Assembly (NCBI GenBank): GCA_037447655.1
Contig: JBBHKE010002052.1
Location: forward strand, 729,585 to 793,584
Source of the DNA: Zygnema cylindricum
Lineage: Eukaryota > Streptophyta > Zygnematophyceae > Zygnematales > Zygnemataceae
Length of the DNA stretch: 64,000 nucleotides
Reading direction: 5' to 3'
Below the pieces are notes generated by a model. It was not told where the DNA came from. It did not search any database and saw only the letters and a list, made by a program, of their open reading frames with translations. Shown in pieces: positions 53,380-64,000 of the stretch. A program made the position numbers and the translations under genes. Position 1 is the stretch's first letter; each line of letters opens with the position of its first letter.

Positions 53380-53836
53380 ATTAGAGTGAGTTTCAGCTGT
53401 GGCTACACTGCCCACCCCGCCTGAGTCATTAGGACCTAAGCACGCCCCACATCTAACCAGTGGCCGCTGGCAGAGGTCTCACTTAGTTTCCCTCCAATCC
53501 CCTACCACTTCACATTGTGGTTCCACCGACACAGGTTTTAGCACCCTCATCGGTCACGGCAGTCGATTTTCGGGTGAGCAAGCTTCTCACTGGTTTCTAA
53601 CCAAAGCTCTGATACCATATGTAATAAGATTTCCTACCTCTCAGAAAAACCCATTACAACAACCAATTTCAACCACATATTCCACACATTGGAAAATTAC
53701 ATATTCACATTGGAAAGCACTCCCATAAAGATAATTTTTTAATTAGAAGAAGCTTTCGTCCACATAACATTAGCTTGGTCTCTTACCCTCTTGGCTCAAC
53801 CCATATTTTAAAGTGTTTTCCAATACTCTCCACTCT
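53380..53836 (-). mobile_element. TRIM-like short LTR element fragment
   Basis: On the minus strand a short LTR (about 53824-53620, 205 bases, ending TCTTATTACA) is followed two bases later by TGGTATCAGAGC (53617-53606), the exact standard plant primer-binding site for initiator tRNA-Met. About 220 bases of non-coding internal sequence follow. A purine tract AAGAGTGGAGAG lies directly before the LTR. The short LTR and lack of coding fit a TRIM/SMART element. Confidence 0.65.
53606..53617 (-). promoter_or_regulatory. Primer-binding site, initiator tRNA-Met 3' end
   Basis: TGGTATCAGAGC is identical to the canonical plant copia/TRIM primer-binding site; animal initiator tRNA would give TGGTAGCAGAG. 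This supports a green-plant host. Confidence 0.85.
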
Positions 53837-54598
53837 TAATAATTATATCTCTTAACTACTAAAACACTACTTTGTTGGTAAGAGATTTCAGTGCAAAAAT
53901 GTCATTGCTCCAATTTGGTTTTAATCCCTCGAGACCAATATTAGTCAGAATTTCCACAAACTTTTCTAAAGAAAAAGATGTATACTTTCCTCTTAGACTT
54001 CATTATTTATCCATCATCACTGTGAAATAGCTAGGCCAGAGTCAACGCTCCGTTGAACAGGTTTTTACTTGGGCCAATCATTGATCAGCTATAACTCAGA
54101 CTGACCAATGCAAAAATGTGCGAAATCTCTTACTTACTACGTAGGATTTACAAATCAATCAAACGCTAAATTTCACTAAGTAACATTTACTTGCAAAAGT
54201 GCGCGCCAAACGAAACGCGACTTCGCACGAATATGCGTCGCAAATTTCACACGCGAAACTACCAACGAAATTCCACAAAGTGAAAGTGACGTTTTGTACT
54301 AAAAATTGTACGAAACGAACCATCGTGCGTACCAAACTAAATATTGATTCATTTGGTACTTTTTAAACGTGCGCCTGAAATTCGACGGCTAGTTTGACCC
54401 TTGACCCGTTACAATGAACACCCACTCGTTATTTTGACCTCGCGCTATCGCATAAATACACCAATCGCTATATCTTTTAAAATACATCTCCAAAACGTGT
54501 GATTCTTTCGCAGATGTCTACCAAATTCAAAAATCTATATTTGTAACACTTAAATACCCATTTACGAACAATTTCGATCCACCATTACTATTACAGAC
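53837..54598. other. Gene-free stretch
   Basis: Possible internal sequence of the TRIM-like element near 53840-54120; otherwise nothing recognised. Confidence 0.4.
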
Positions 54599-55405
54599 GA
54601 TGTGTTTTAAAACAAAGTGTTTTCAAAAAACATATAGGAACAAGTATTAGCACGTGTAAAAAAATTTACAAAAATATCAAACTAATTCAATCGACGGCGA
54701 AAGGTACACTATTCGTTATATTTTTTCCGTTTGCGTTCAAGTACGACGAGGCAAAGTACACATTTTTTTAGGTTTTGTCCGTTTGCGCCTGGTACAAATT
54801 ATATTTCTTTAGGGGTCTCAAGATTCCGATGTCATTTCACGTCGAGGAGACATGCGACGCAAAAGCAAAGTGCATCATCTTCAACGGTGAAAGGAAGAGG
54901 CTGGAAGGCGGTACGTCTACAATGTCACGAAAACTAATGCGACGTCACAAGCAGCTACAAAAATAACGCGCGTCATCACAGATTGTAGATGTTGACAGCC
55001 GTCACGCGCATTGTCAATGTATACAATTGTCACACCCTTAAGTAGCCATATCGTTGTTACACATAGGGACCCTTGAAATCCGGGTCCGCCGGATCTGTGC
55101 TAAAATCAAAGTAATTTCGCTAAGTTTCAAGTTCATGGAGACGTGCCTTTACATGTGGTTGCCGCAGTTTTGTTACCGTACAGCCGTATGAATTCTTGTT
55201 TTTTTATGACGGTCGACGTTCGCACGCGCGACACTTTTTTAACCGGTCATTACAATATTTCATAAGTCAAATTTGTTCGACGGATTCACCCTCAAATCTA
55301 AATTCAACGGTACGTAACTTGTATTAATCTGTACTTCCAATGTACAGTTTTTGACAATCTGACCGAATTACCCGCGCGCAGCAAAAATCGTCACTCCGGT
55401 TAGCA
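54599..55405. repeat. Copy of the 39308-40125 repeat block
   Basis: GATGTGTTTTAAAACAAAGT, TACACTATTCGTTA, GGAAGGCGGTACGTCTACAA and the TIR and foldback ends occur in the same order as at 39308-40125, so the block (a TIR element joined to a one-ended foldback element) was duplicated as a unit or both insertions recurred together. Short frames in both copies have no domain. Confidence 0.75.
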
Positions 55406-55439
55406 ATTCCTATTATTTATTTTCAATAATAGCGATTCA

Positions 55440-55985
55440 CACTGCCAATCGCTATTAGAGTAGATAACGCTAATTTGGTGCCCTTTAAAAAAAAAAAACC
55501 CGTAATACAATCCATAATTCTATTTTTTCCATTATTCTAATTGCGGATTTTTTTCAATCAGCGTTAATAATGGAAGTACACTATGATAGAAATAATGTGG
55601 CGTAAGGACGAGGTATCTTTGTATGAAATGGTACTTTTTGAATTACAAAGGCATAAAAGGATACTTAGCATTATTGCACTCACATGTGAATTTGCACAGG
55701 AAGAAAGAGACGCAAACTCGTCGACAAAAATCACGTTCTCATATGTTCGTCCGTCGACCGTGTGAACAACGCGACGGTGTAAGAATTATCAGATATTGTA
55801 CGAGTACACATATCACTGTAGACATCGAAAGGGCGGGTATTTATTATTCAGGACAACCCAAATTACGGTTAGGGGCTAATTAGTATATATAATATTTTTT
55901 CAAAAAAAATAAATCCCGATTAGTGTTAACAACACTTTTTTTTTACGCTATTTATTCCTTTACTCTAATAGCGATTGACAAACCT
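55440..55985. mobile_element. MITE copy, about 540 bp
   Basis: Left CACTGCCAATCGCTATTAGA and right TACTCTAATAGCGATTGACA are inverted repeats. An overlapping right end (AATAGCGATTCAC) of another copy lies at 55427-55440. Confidence 0.65.
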
Positions 55986-57353
55986 GTATTATACTAATCT
56001 CGTACGTGAACAGTGGAAAAGTACAGTACCCACGAAACTGAATGAAACAAAATGAAAGACGTGACGAGGGACCAAAGTGAACCACACTATCAACGAACCA
56101 ACATTATGAAATTCACATCGACTTTGACATTGATTCACACAATGCAAAACCTAACGGGTGGAAAAAAAACCATCCTTTTAGGAACGGGAAAACTTACTTT
56201 TGCTTTCAAGCTTAGCATCATTGCCCAAATGTGGTTCAAATAAAATCATGCATATTTCGGTTGTTGTAAATCCCAGTTCAAATGTGCAAATATTAAAACA
56301 AGGGTATAATAGTAACCACATATAATGTCTCCAACTTTTTCTGCACATTTGTGGTGACATGTAAAGGGAATCACATATTATGAATTTATCCCAGAATGTT
56401 TGTGTGGTTTTCAGGTAAATATCGTTTTTTTTCTAGACATAAAACGTTTCAATTTTGAAAATGTTGTTATCGTTGTCCGAGACAAAGATTGTTAAGATAT
56501 CACATTAAAAGGTACGGATGTGATACAAACACCGTGTTTCATTTTTCTCATTTTCCTCAAATTTCTTGCATTTCTATTATTGGTAGAGCAACAAATTGAA
56601 GAAATTGGCCGGAATATAGAGGATAAAAAGTACATTTGTTGGCAAACCGCACAAAAATCTACCCAGATATCTGTACGAAATGGTCGATTTGCCCTCGAAG
56701 CGGGGGTATATCTTAGATAATGTAATTATCCTATGAGTTGGGAAATTCGGAATAAATTTTACACTCTCCTTTACTTTCTGGGATTTTTTAATTAACAAAA
56801 TATAAAAGACATTAAATAGAAACCCGAAAATTTCTTCTCAAAAAAAAAACTCTGATTTTTGGGAACACTTTTGAAACAGGGATATAAAACGTCAAATGCA
56901 TTGTAACAATAACAAGAATGATTCACTAATAAAACAAAAAAATGAAACACAAAGGAACACTACCAATCAAAACACAAAAAAACAGCCTTTTAAAAACACT
57001 AGGAACCAACAATTTTTGGCAATTCCAACTATACTTCTTCTTTTACAAATTGACCTATGATGCCTTTAAACAGGAAAAATAACTAAAAAAGAAAAGGAAA
57101 AGTGGAAATCTATCAACGAAGATGTTTCTCCATTGGAAACAAATACAAACAAAATAAAAAAATAAAATCAAAAACCTAAATACTAATTGTACAAAAAAAA
57201 ACCCCCTTTTCTCTTCACCTTTTCTTCCATTACAAGTCATGCAATGACGAAAAAAAATGTTTTCAAAATACCTAAAAGCATGCAAGAACTTTCCCGAACT
57301 TAACATACCAGAAAAAAAGATAGCGGAAAAAAAACTCAAAGAAAACCCAAACG
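55981..57353 (-). other. 3' flank of the MYB gene (copy 2 of the duplication)
   Basis: Identical or nearly so to 48653-50060. Lies downstream of the MYB stop codon and probably includes the 3' UTR. Short frames on either strand are without domain support. Confidence 0.7.
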
Positions 57354-59678
57354 TCAAAAATTGAAATGCACAGGAGTCGTCGAAGGGTATAAATTCTCGG
57401 AAAAAAGTATCGTTTCGTCAATTTCTTCGATAGGAGCCAGAGGACAGGTCGCACCCTCCTCCAGGCCCAAAAAATTGCTGATGTCAGCAAGAGAAGAAAA
57501 CATTGTTTCTGAATCAGATTTTTCTATTTTACACTTTTCCGCCTCGTTGCCTCCCATATTCGGTGTCCGTTTTTTGTAAATAATAGCATTATTGCTAGTA
57601 AAATTATTAAAAGTATTGTTCTTATTAGTTTCGCTATGATTAATATTGTTACTATTATTGTTATCACTTATAACATGAACATTTCGATTCAAAAGAAGAG
57701 CATTTGTGAGTCTCAAAATTTCGGCTTCTGCCCTTTTTCTCTCGCTTCGGAAAAAATCTCCAAGAGAAGAAACTCCCTTTTTCTGAGTTGTCGTTTTGTA
57801 ATAATCGTTTTCAATTATATTTTCCTGCTTAACAAACTCATTTCCAATTCTGGTTTCGACTTTCTGCATGTTTTTCCAAGACTCGATTCCTCTCATCCCA
57901 ATTGTTTCATTTTTCAAAAAGTTGTATCTGACATTTCCAAAAGACTCATTTTCTTGTGCTCCGAGCGACATATTTGTGCCTTTTTGAAAGTATGCGATTG
58001 ACTCTTCCGGAAAGAATTCATTCGCCTCGTCTCCACTTTCTCCGCTAGTATCATCTTCAGATAAATCGTTTCTCTCTTCTCCGGAATACCCATTTTTTTT
58101 CTCCATGTTAGACCCCGTTTGCGCCCCAATATCAGTTAAATTAAGCGCCCAGCGACAGATTTTTTCGGTTCCTTTTGTACCTCTTTCCAAAATTGCATTA
58201 TTTATCATTTTCTCCGTAGTTCCGAAACTGGCTGCGGCTTGAATATCGAATGCCTGTGACAATACCCAAGATTGTATCAGAAATAACGACAAAAAAAGAC
58301 AAATTCCCTAAAGAAAGTCAAATTTGGAATTCAAATTCATGTTCCCAATTGAAAACCAAATTCGAATTCATTTTCACATTCAAATTAGTAATGAAAGCCA
58401 AGGATTTGTAGCTAAAACAACAATTAAAGGCAAATTCTTGTTTAACATTGATTTCACTTTAACATTCAAGTTCACAATCACATCATAAGTAAAACTTACA
58501 AATTTATAGCAGAAAAAATTCAGCGAAAACTCAGTTTCAATTACCCGTCCACATTCAAATTAGAAATAAAACCCAAATTCCACCGCAGCGTCTCAACCAC
58601 AACTCAATCTCAACTCCATCTTTATGTTCCAAATTCAACAACTTCTCCAAACTCAAACCAAACAATCTCAAAAACCCAAACCTCCCACCCTCCCGCCCCC
58701 ATTCCTTACCGTGGGCGCCTCCAGCACCCTCTTGAGCACTGTAACGTAACGCCTTTGCAGGGAGCTGTGCCAGTGGTTCTGCCACAAGAAGACAAAATAC
58801 ATTAAACGACAAAAATTGTCAGCATCATGTACAATGTCCATTCTGCCATCCTACCAAGAAGGACAAGCTCCCCAAAACGACAAAAGAATCCATCTTCATC
58901 ATCATCACATCATTCTTTTATGCCAGCGATAATAAAGCCTCTCCCCTCCCTTGCTCTCTCCCTCTCTCTCACCCTCTCGTCTCCCTCTCTCAGCCTCTTC
59001 CCATATCCTCCCCTTCCCCGCCTCTCCACGCCCTCTCCCTCGCTCTCGCCCTCTCCCTCTCCTCTCCCCCTCTCCCTGCCACTTCCCATATTCTGCCGCC
59101 TTCCTCCTCTGTCTCCTCTCTCATTCAGTCCTTCCCCCCTCCTCCTCTCTCTCTCCCTTTCTTCCTCTATCGCAACTCTCCATTTCCCTCGTGCTGCCAC
59201 GTGGCATACCCGTATGGCGCCATCTGTCCTTCTTGGCAGGGCCCTCACAATCCTCGCCCAGCTCGGTCCGTACCGCACGTGTCCCAGGGCGATCGTACGG
59301 CTCTCAAGTTCCGAAAACCGTCCTCTGTAAACCTGCGCGCCAGAAAAAAAAATAATAATAAATAAAATTGAGCGTGTCCCGGGTGCACGCGATTGGATTT
59401 ATCTCTTTTCGTTTTCTCTTCGGCATTTTCCCGTTTTTTTGTTTTTTTGTTTTTAACTTTGTTTTTTTTTCAACTACTGTGATTGGCTCACCGACCTCCG
59501 GGTCGAGGTGCTGCAGCCATCGGCGCCGGCAGCATTTCGGAGTCCTCGCGGCCAATTCCGGCACGTGTGATACCGTACGGACCCAGTCGTGTCGTCCGTA
59601 CAGCTCCACAGCGCGCCGCAGCAGCTCGTCTTCCTGCGGCGTCCACGGCCGCCGCGATACTCTGCCGAGTCGCGCCAT
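57354..59678 (-). CDS. R2R3-MYB transcription factor, four exons
   Basis: Exons on the minus strand: 59678 to about 59496, 59332-59210, 58778-58710, 58253-57354, giving about 424 residues. Introns 2 and 3 have GTATGC...GGCAG and GTAAGG...ACAG sites with phase 0. R2 is RRPWTPQEDELLRRAVELYG with Trp also at DWVRTV and RRRWLQH. R3 is formed only after splicing: FSELESRTIALGHVRYGPSW, then LPRRTDGAIR joined to NHWHSSLQRR, matching the plant R3 end RTDNAIKNHW. The first exon junction is uncertain: a good GTGAGC site at 59491 gives a frame mismatch with the GCGCAG acceptor, whereas a GTCGGT site at 59495 keeps frame and R3 length. The long last exon encodes a Ser/Asn-rich region with no known domain. 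Nuclear DNA-binding regulator; targets unknown. The 3' end is duplicated at 48653-50143. Confidence 0.88.
58830..59160. repeat. CT/GA-rich tract in MYB intron 2
   Basis: CCCTCTCCCTCTC-type repeats on plus, purine-rich in the transcript sense. Open frames here are by-products of the low complexity. Confidence 0.8.
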
Positions 59679-60530
59679 GCGAGGCAGAATGGGTGGCACT
59701 CCCGCTTGGACGGACTCGCGGCATCGGACGGCGTACTTGTAAGGCGGACGGAGATCTCGAGGAAGATTCGAAAATAACTGGATCACGTGACAGAATCTGC
59801 CATTGACCCGCGAAAGGATTTTTTTTACGACTCTGTATATCATACAGGACAGGAGGTACTGTACTCTAATGGATCCTGTACGTTTTCGTACCTGGCCCTA
59901 ATTGCTTTTTTGTTTTTTGCAAAACATCTCAGCTAGACGATCTGTGAAGATTCTCAAAATGTACAGATGTAACAATTAACCGTTCGATGTTCTATTGGCC
60001 CTCGTAGAAGAAGGTCGGCGAAGCAAACCTTCCATTTTGTCTGTATCCGTCCTCGTGGCGAGCTATAGACCGTGTACAGTCAATGCACATAGAGATTAGT
60101 GCCACGTCGGACAACCGTTGAATACTGTACACGTCTAAAAGACCTTGTCCAGAAGGGAGGCGAATCCACCAGAATCCAGGAAGTCTTAGGCCGGCAAAGA
60201 TATCCTGACATGTTCGTCTCTTCGTTGGAATGACGCACTTATGGATTTTCGATTTTAAACATTACCGTACATATTGTACAATGAGATAGTACTCCCGAAC
60301 ATATCTTACGTTCAGATTGTACGCTTTTAATATATTTGACTTTTTCTAAAGTATTTAAGGACAAGCCTACGTGGAGTCACTCAGAACAAGGCATGTGGGT
60401 GAGACAACTGTAGTTTATCTGGCATGAGGTAAAACCTGGCCAGAAAACTCCTGTACAGCCTTTAAATGATATCGTACGACTATGGTACTTTCAACACCTG
60501 ACGGGAGAGGCCAGGACCACGTTCAGGACC
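59679..60530 (-). promoter_or_regulatory. Upstream region of the MYB gene
   Basis: No gene. A CACGTG (G-box) lies at 59784-59790 region (ATCACGTGAC), about 100 bases before the presumed ATG on the minus strand. Function is not shown by sequence alone. Confidence 0.4.
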
Positions 60531-60714
60531 ACACCGCCCATTGTTATAAGCGTTAGCAACACTAAATCTGTCTCGAATTAATAGTCTGAACAACACTATA
60601 TGAGGAAGTGGATTACAATCTTGCACGTCTCACTGAACTAAATTAGTATTGCATGTTCCAATTTCGACCTAGCATTAATTAAACTTTATCGCCAATAGCG
60701 ATGGTCGATGTACT
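60531..60714. mobile_element. Short MITE copy, about 185 bp
   Basis: Left CACACCGCCCATTGTTATAA; right GCCAATAGCGATGGTCGATG then TA. Termini are slightly degenerate. Confidence 0.65.
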
Positions 60715-60937
60715 GCCACGTGGTTTCAGCTTGGCAGGCAGCCGCATCCAGGGTAGAATCGTCGCTGAAAAATTAGAATTGTCGTTTTCTGGAGATGTGT
60801 GGAAACGTTGCTGCTCCATTAAAGCTTCTAGGAAACTTCGTGAGGACAATTGCTGTAGGACTTTTCTTAAAGAGTCCTGAACTACCTAATAACACGACAC
60901 GTAGATTTAAATGACGTTCCATTCGGCATTTGAACAG

Positions 60938-61156
60938 TACACCGCCAATCGCTATTAGCGTAGAAGTTTCTTTAGCGTATACGAATAATTAGCGTGGTTT
61001 ACGCTAATTGGGAATTTGGATATTTTCGAAGAAATCGTCTATTCTAATTATGAATTAGGGTTTTTTTAAATAGTGTGGATAATTCTATTTAAGAATAAAT
61101 AAAAAAAAAGCGGGACGGGATTAGCGTACACAACGCTAATAACGATTGGCGGTGTA
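60938..61156. mobile_element. Complete short MITE copy with perfect-looking ends
   Basis: TACACCGCCAATCGCTATTA and TAATAACGATTGGCGGTGTA form inverted repeats of about 20 bases with one mismatch. A TA or GTAC-type target duplication is possible (GTACACC...GGTGTACC). 219 bases, non-coding. Best type copy in the window. Confidence 0.85.
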
Positions 61157-61486
61157 CCGTGAAGAGAAATCTACCCCACGAGCGTGTGCCAAAAGTCATT
61201 TGTCCCGAAGACCAAGATGGGAGTGTCGGTGATTAGTACACACCAAGATTCGATTAAGTACAGAGAATCTCGAACTATGTACGATTGACGGGTTGTAGAG
61301 CTGTCAGCCGGCCATTTTTGTACATCATTTACGTTACGAATACGCTTTGCCGACCGGCTCGACACAATAAATTTGGTTTTAATTTTTTGACTTCGTCGCA
61401 TCGCGACAGAATGACACGAACATGGTTGCCCCCAAGATTGAGCAACCGGGTAAATTAAGTTATGGGAGACTACTAAAGGGGTAGGC
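61157..61486. other. Gene-free stretch
   Basis: A 76-codon minus-strand frame (61401-61171) has no recognisable domain. Not supported as a gene. Confidence 0.4.
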
Positions 61487-62162
61487 TACACAGTAAATCA
61501 CTTATAGTGTTAATAACACTATATGCGCTCTCATAAATATTGACCCTCAAATTAATAATAATAGGCTTTTCTTTAATTTAATAATCGTTATTAGCGTTAT
61601 GAACTCTATATCGGCGCCCCCAAATTTTGATTCCAGTACCTGAAATAGAATTGATAATACTAACTTTTCCATTACGTTAATTATGGTACTAGAGAATTAG
61701 CTTTCATAATTCTAATTTATGATATTATTGAATAGTGTGGTGTACTGACGTGTCAGTCCGTACAAAATGGTACCTTATTAAGTAAAAGGTATGAAACATG
61801 GATTAAAATAATCATGATTGCATGTAAAACTACGCTCGGAATAAGCGACAAAATAAGATCGTACCTATGTTAGTGTAAAGATATGTGTGGGGCAATAATT
61901 ATTCGCGGGAACACCCAAATTAGAGTTATGAAAAAATTAGAGTCAAAGGACGCAACAGTGTACGATTTGTCAGATTTTGTACTTTTACCTACTTTACTGT
62001 GAAGATCTTGATGGCAGATCTGTTGTACCAAAATTAGAATTAATGTTCAATTAGTATTAAACTTTTTTTTCAAAAAAAATGAAAATTGTAATTAGTGTTA
62101 ATAACGCTAATATTTTTTTAACACTAATAATTTCTCAAAGCTAATAACGATTCACTGTGTAG
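61487..62162. mobile_element. Long MITE copy, about 675 bp
   Basis: Left CTACACAGTAAATCACTTAT and right AATAACGATTCACTGTGTAG. The interior matches the copy at 24620 (GTGTCAGTCCGTACAAAATG). A further internal palindrome (AATCGTTATTAGCGTTATGA) near 61582 suggests nesting of two copies. Confidence 0.7.
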
Positions 62163-62194
62163 CGTCGATAACTCTAATTTTGGCAGTTATAGTG

Positions 62195-62707
62195 TACACC
62201 GCGAATCGTAATTAGAGTTATGTATGCTAATTCCGTCACCCCAAATTTTGACTCTACACTATAAATAGAGTACATTATTCTATATTATTCTTTAAGTTAT
62301 TAAAGGTACTTTTTGAATGAGCGTTAATAACTCTAATACAGTGCCATTTTAAATAGTGTTGCGTACGATCGGTGTCTGACTGTGCAAAATTGTACTTTAT
62401 TAAGTAAAAAAATTCAAATAATGATTTAGTACAGGCCGTTTTTATGTAACTGCATTTTAACGATCCGCGCAATGCAAACGTCATAATGACGTGAAACTGT
62501 ATGTTTTGTCATATTTTGTACTTGCACTTAAATTACAGTGAGTATATATTCAGCGCCCAAATTTACGCCCAAATAAGAGTTATTGATAAATTAGAGTAAA
62601 ATTCCTTTTTGAAAAAGTTCTTTCACACGAATTAGAGTTCATAACTCTAATTTTTTTCCTTTTTTTACTCTAATTTTTTCTTTACTTTAATTACGATGTG
62701 CGGTGTA
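62195..62707. mobile_element. MITE copy, about 510 bp
   Basis: Left TACACCGCGAATCGTAATTA and right TTAATTACGATGTGCGGTGT. The interior has CCGTCACCCCAAATTTTGAC as in the truncated copy at 37133. Confidence 0.8.
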
Positions 62708-62997
62708 GTGTTTGGAATTTATGAGTCCGTACTAAAACTGCTATTTTTTTTGTACAAACATACTATAGTGAAAAAGTGTGAGATAACGACGTTGAGACTT
62801 GAAAGTGAGTGGCGTTGACGGGGAAAACCCCCCCCCCAAATTTAATTCCTATTCATAAAGACCGGGAAATTGAGTTAACATGTTGTTTATTCAAATGTCG
62901 ACTATGTGAAGGCAAGGTGAGCAAGGTGAGAGAGATGCGAGGTGTGGTGGTGCCTTCACCTATTTTTCACCTTTCCATGAAATGGCAATGAAACAAT

Positions 62998-63125
62998 AAA
63001 TGTACAAAACAAGTATTATTAAAGTACAAGACAAGTATAATAGAAGTACCAAAAAAGTATAATAAAAGTACAAATAAGTATAATAAAAGTACAAGACAAG
63101 TAAAGTAAAAGTACAAGCAAAAATT
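62998..63125. repeat. Minisatellite with AAGTATAATAAAAGTACAAG units
   Basis: Five or six degenerate units of about 20-22 bases in tandem. Confidence 0.8.
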
Positions 63126-63179
63126 AATTATGTAGAAGATGTAAATGGTAAAAAAAAACAACCATATAGTTCTTCTCGT

Positions 63180-64000
63180 CGTAGACTTATGATAACTTTT
63201 GACACGTGCGATTTTTTTTTTCTATTTGTGGAGCGGTGTTACCTTATTTTAAAACACGTCGCCAATGTGTTTTGAAATAAAGTTTGAAGATGACGTGGAT
63301 GTGGGTCAAAAAGCACAAGACGCCATCTTGTGGTAAATTCTAAGTTCGAATATGACACAAGTTGTACTCTACATTTTTCTAATTTCTTTGTGCATTTGCA
63401 AATTTAGCAGTACGGTGCTATGTTTTTGAGGAAAACGACATAAAAGAATATTTACTTCAACACATGGGGCCATCCCCTTGCATAATTTAAACTTTTTTAT
63501 ATGAGGGAGAGATTTTTTGCTTTGCTCAACGAGATCTTGACTCCAGGTCCTCCACTGTCAATCATGGGTCTTTGGAAAATTGTACGTCGTCGATGTCTTC
63601 CCCTCTCCCTCATGCATTACCCCTCCGCTCTCTGTCATTCTATGAAGCACAAGATTTTTGGTATGCAATGAAACAACTCAAAGAGAAAATAAAAATGATC
63701 GTGCGATTAATTTGGTTACAGGTCAAGAGAGAAAAAAGACAAAAAAGTAAAATTGGGAGCCATGGTCAAAAGTTATAGAAATAGAGACGGTGATTGTGTC
63801 ACATCACAATAGTCTACAATGTCACTAATTAAAGTTATTTTCAAATGGAAAACTAGTACGTAAAATCTTCGATACAAAACAAAGTTTGATCTCAAATTTG
63901 TGATTACATGGACCTCTACCCTTAGGCGGTGTGACCATGTGTTGAAGTAAGGGTTTTTTTTCGTCGTTTTCACAAAAAATGGGACTTGCAACAATAAAAT
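63180..64000. mobile_element. TIR/hairpin elements, one partial at the window edge
   Basis: A hairpin at 63243-63285 (TTATTTTAAAACAC/GTGTTTTGAAATAA) with TTTGAAGATGACGT beside it matches the hairpin units at 38250 and 39280 in inverse orientation. CCATGG...GTGATTGTGTCAC near 63760 belongs to the same family. At 63925 CTTAGGCGGTGTGACCATGT starts another terminus that runs off the window. Confidence 0.6.

Noticed and set aside
58827-59355. Ser/Pro/Leu-rich and Arg/Glu/Gly-rich frames of 120-167 codons
   Set aside because: They come from the CT/GA low-complexity tract in intron 2 of the MYB gene; only the part around 59332-59210 on the minus strand is real exon.

Overview
The window comes from a nuclear genome of a plant-like eukaryote. 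It is AT-rich, genes have spliceosomal introns of about 0.1 to 1.1 kb, and gene density is very low. Host-type genes are the 3' end of an amino-acid/GABA permease like plant BAT1 (736-1979, +) and a four-exon R2R3-MYB gene (59678-57354, -). Two primer-binding sites also point to green plants: a 12-base site identical to the one that pairs with the 3' end of plant initiator tRNA-Met (53617-53606, -), and 15-base sites matching the plant-type anticodon arm of the same tRNA. A streptophyte alga or early land plant is my best guess; this is inference, not proof.

Layout: 1-1979 permease end; 1980-4980 gene-free sequence with MITE and foldback debris; 4980-6090 Ty3-type integrase relic (-); 6089-23099 a nest of Ty1/copia elements: A (+, 6720-12457), tail B (12458-12792), C (+, 12793-16261), D (-, 19983-16266) inserted in E (-, 23099-19984); 23100-24352 LINE reverse-transcriptase relic (-); 24620-26360 MITE and foldback elements; 26940-27620 hAT-like relic; 27690-28669 LTR F; 28670-30700 another copia gag relic with its own LTR; 30900-40160 nested MITEs and TIR/hairpin elements; 40400-46702 an eight-exon Crypton-type tyrosine-recombinase gene (+); 47058-47629 three 196-bp tandem units; 48653-50143 a near-identical copy of the MYB gene 3' end joined to a partial LTR; 50567-55985 LTR, TRIM and MITE debris; 57354-59678 MYB gene; 59680-64000 MITEs.

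The most notable points are these. (1) A Crypton with a C-terminal GCR1_C-like domain in a plant-like genome. (2) One copia lineage (A, C, D, E) whose primer-binding site pairs with the internal anticodon arm of initiator tRNA-Met, as in Drosophila copia, and lies inside the Gag reading frame. (3) The same lineage and its relatives carry a tRNA-like box A/box B module in each LTR, always antisense, plus a short conserved ATG-headed reading frame. (4) Element D is a deletion derivative that keeps one long open Gag-RT/RNase H frame. (5) A family of TIR elements has a central hairpin with a variable core.

Almost all retroelement coding regions here are broken by stops, frameshifts and deletions. 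No true tRNA, rRNA or CRISPR feature was found.
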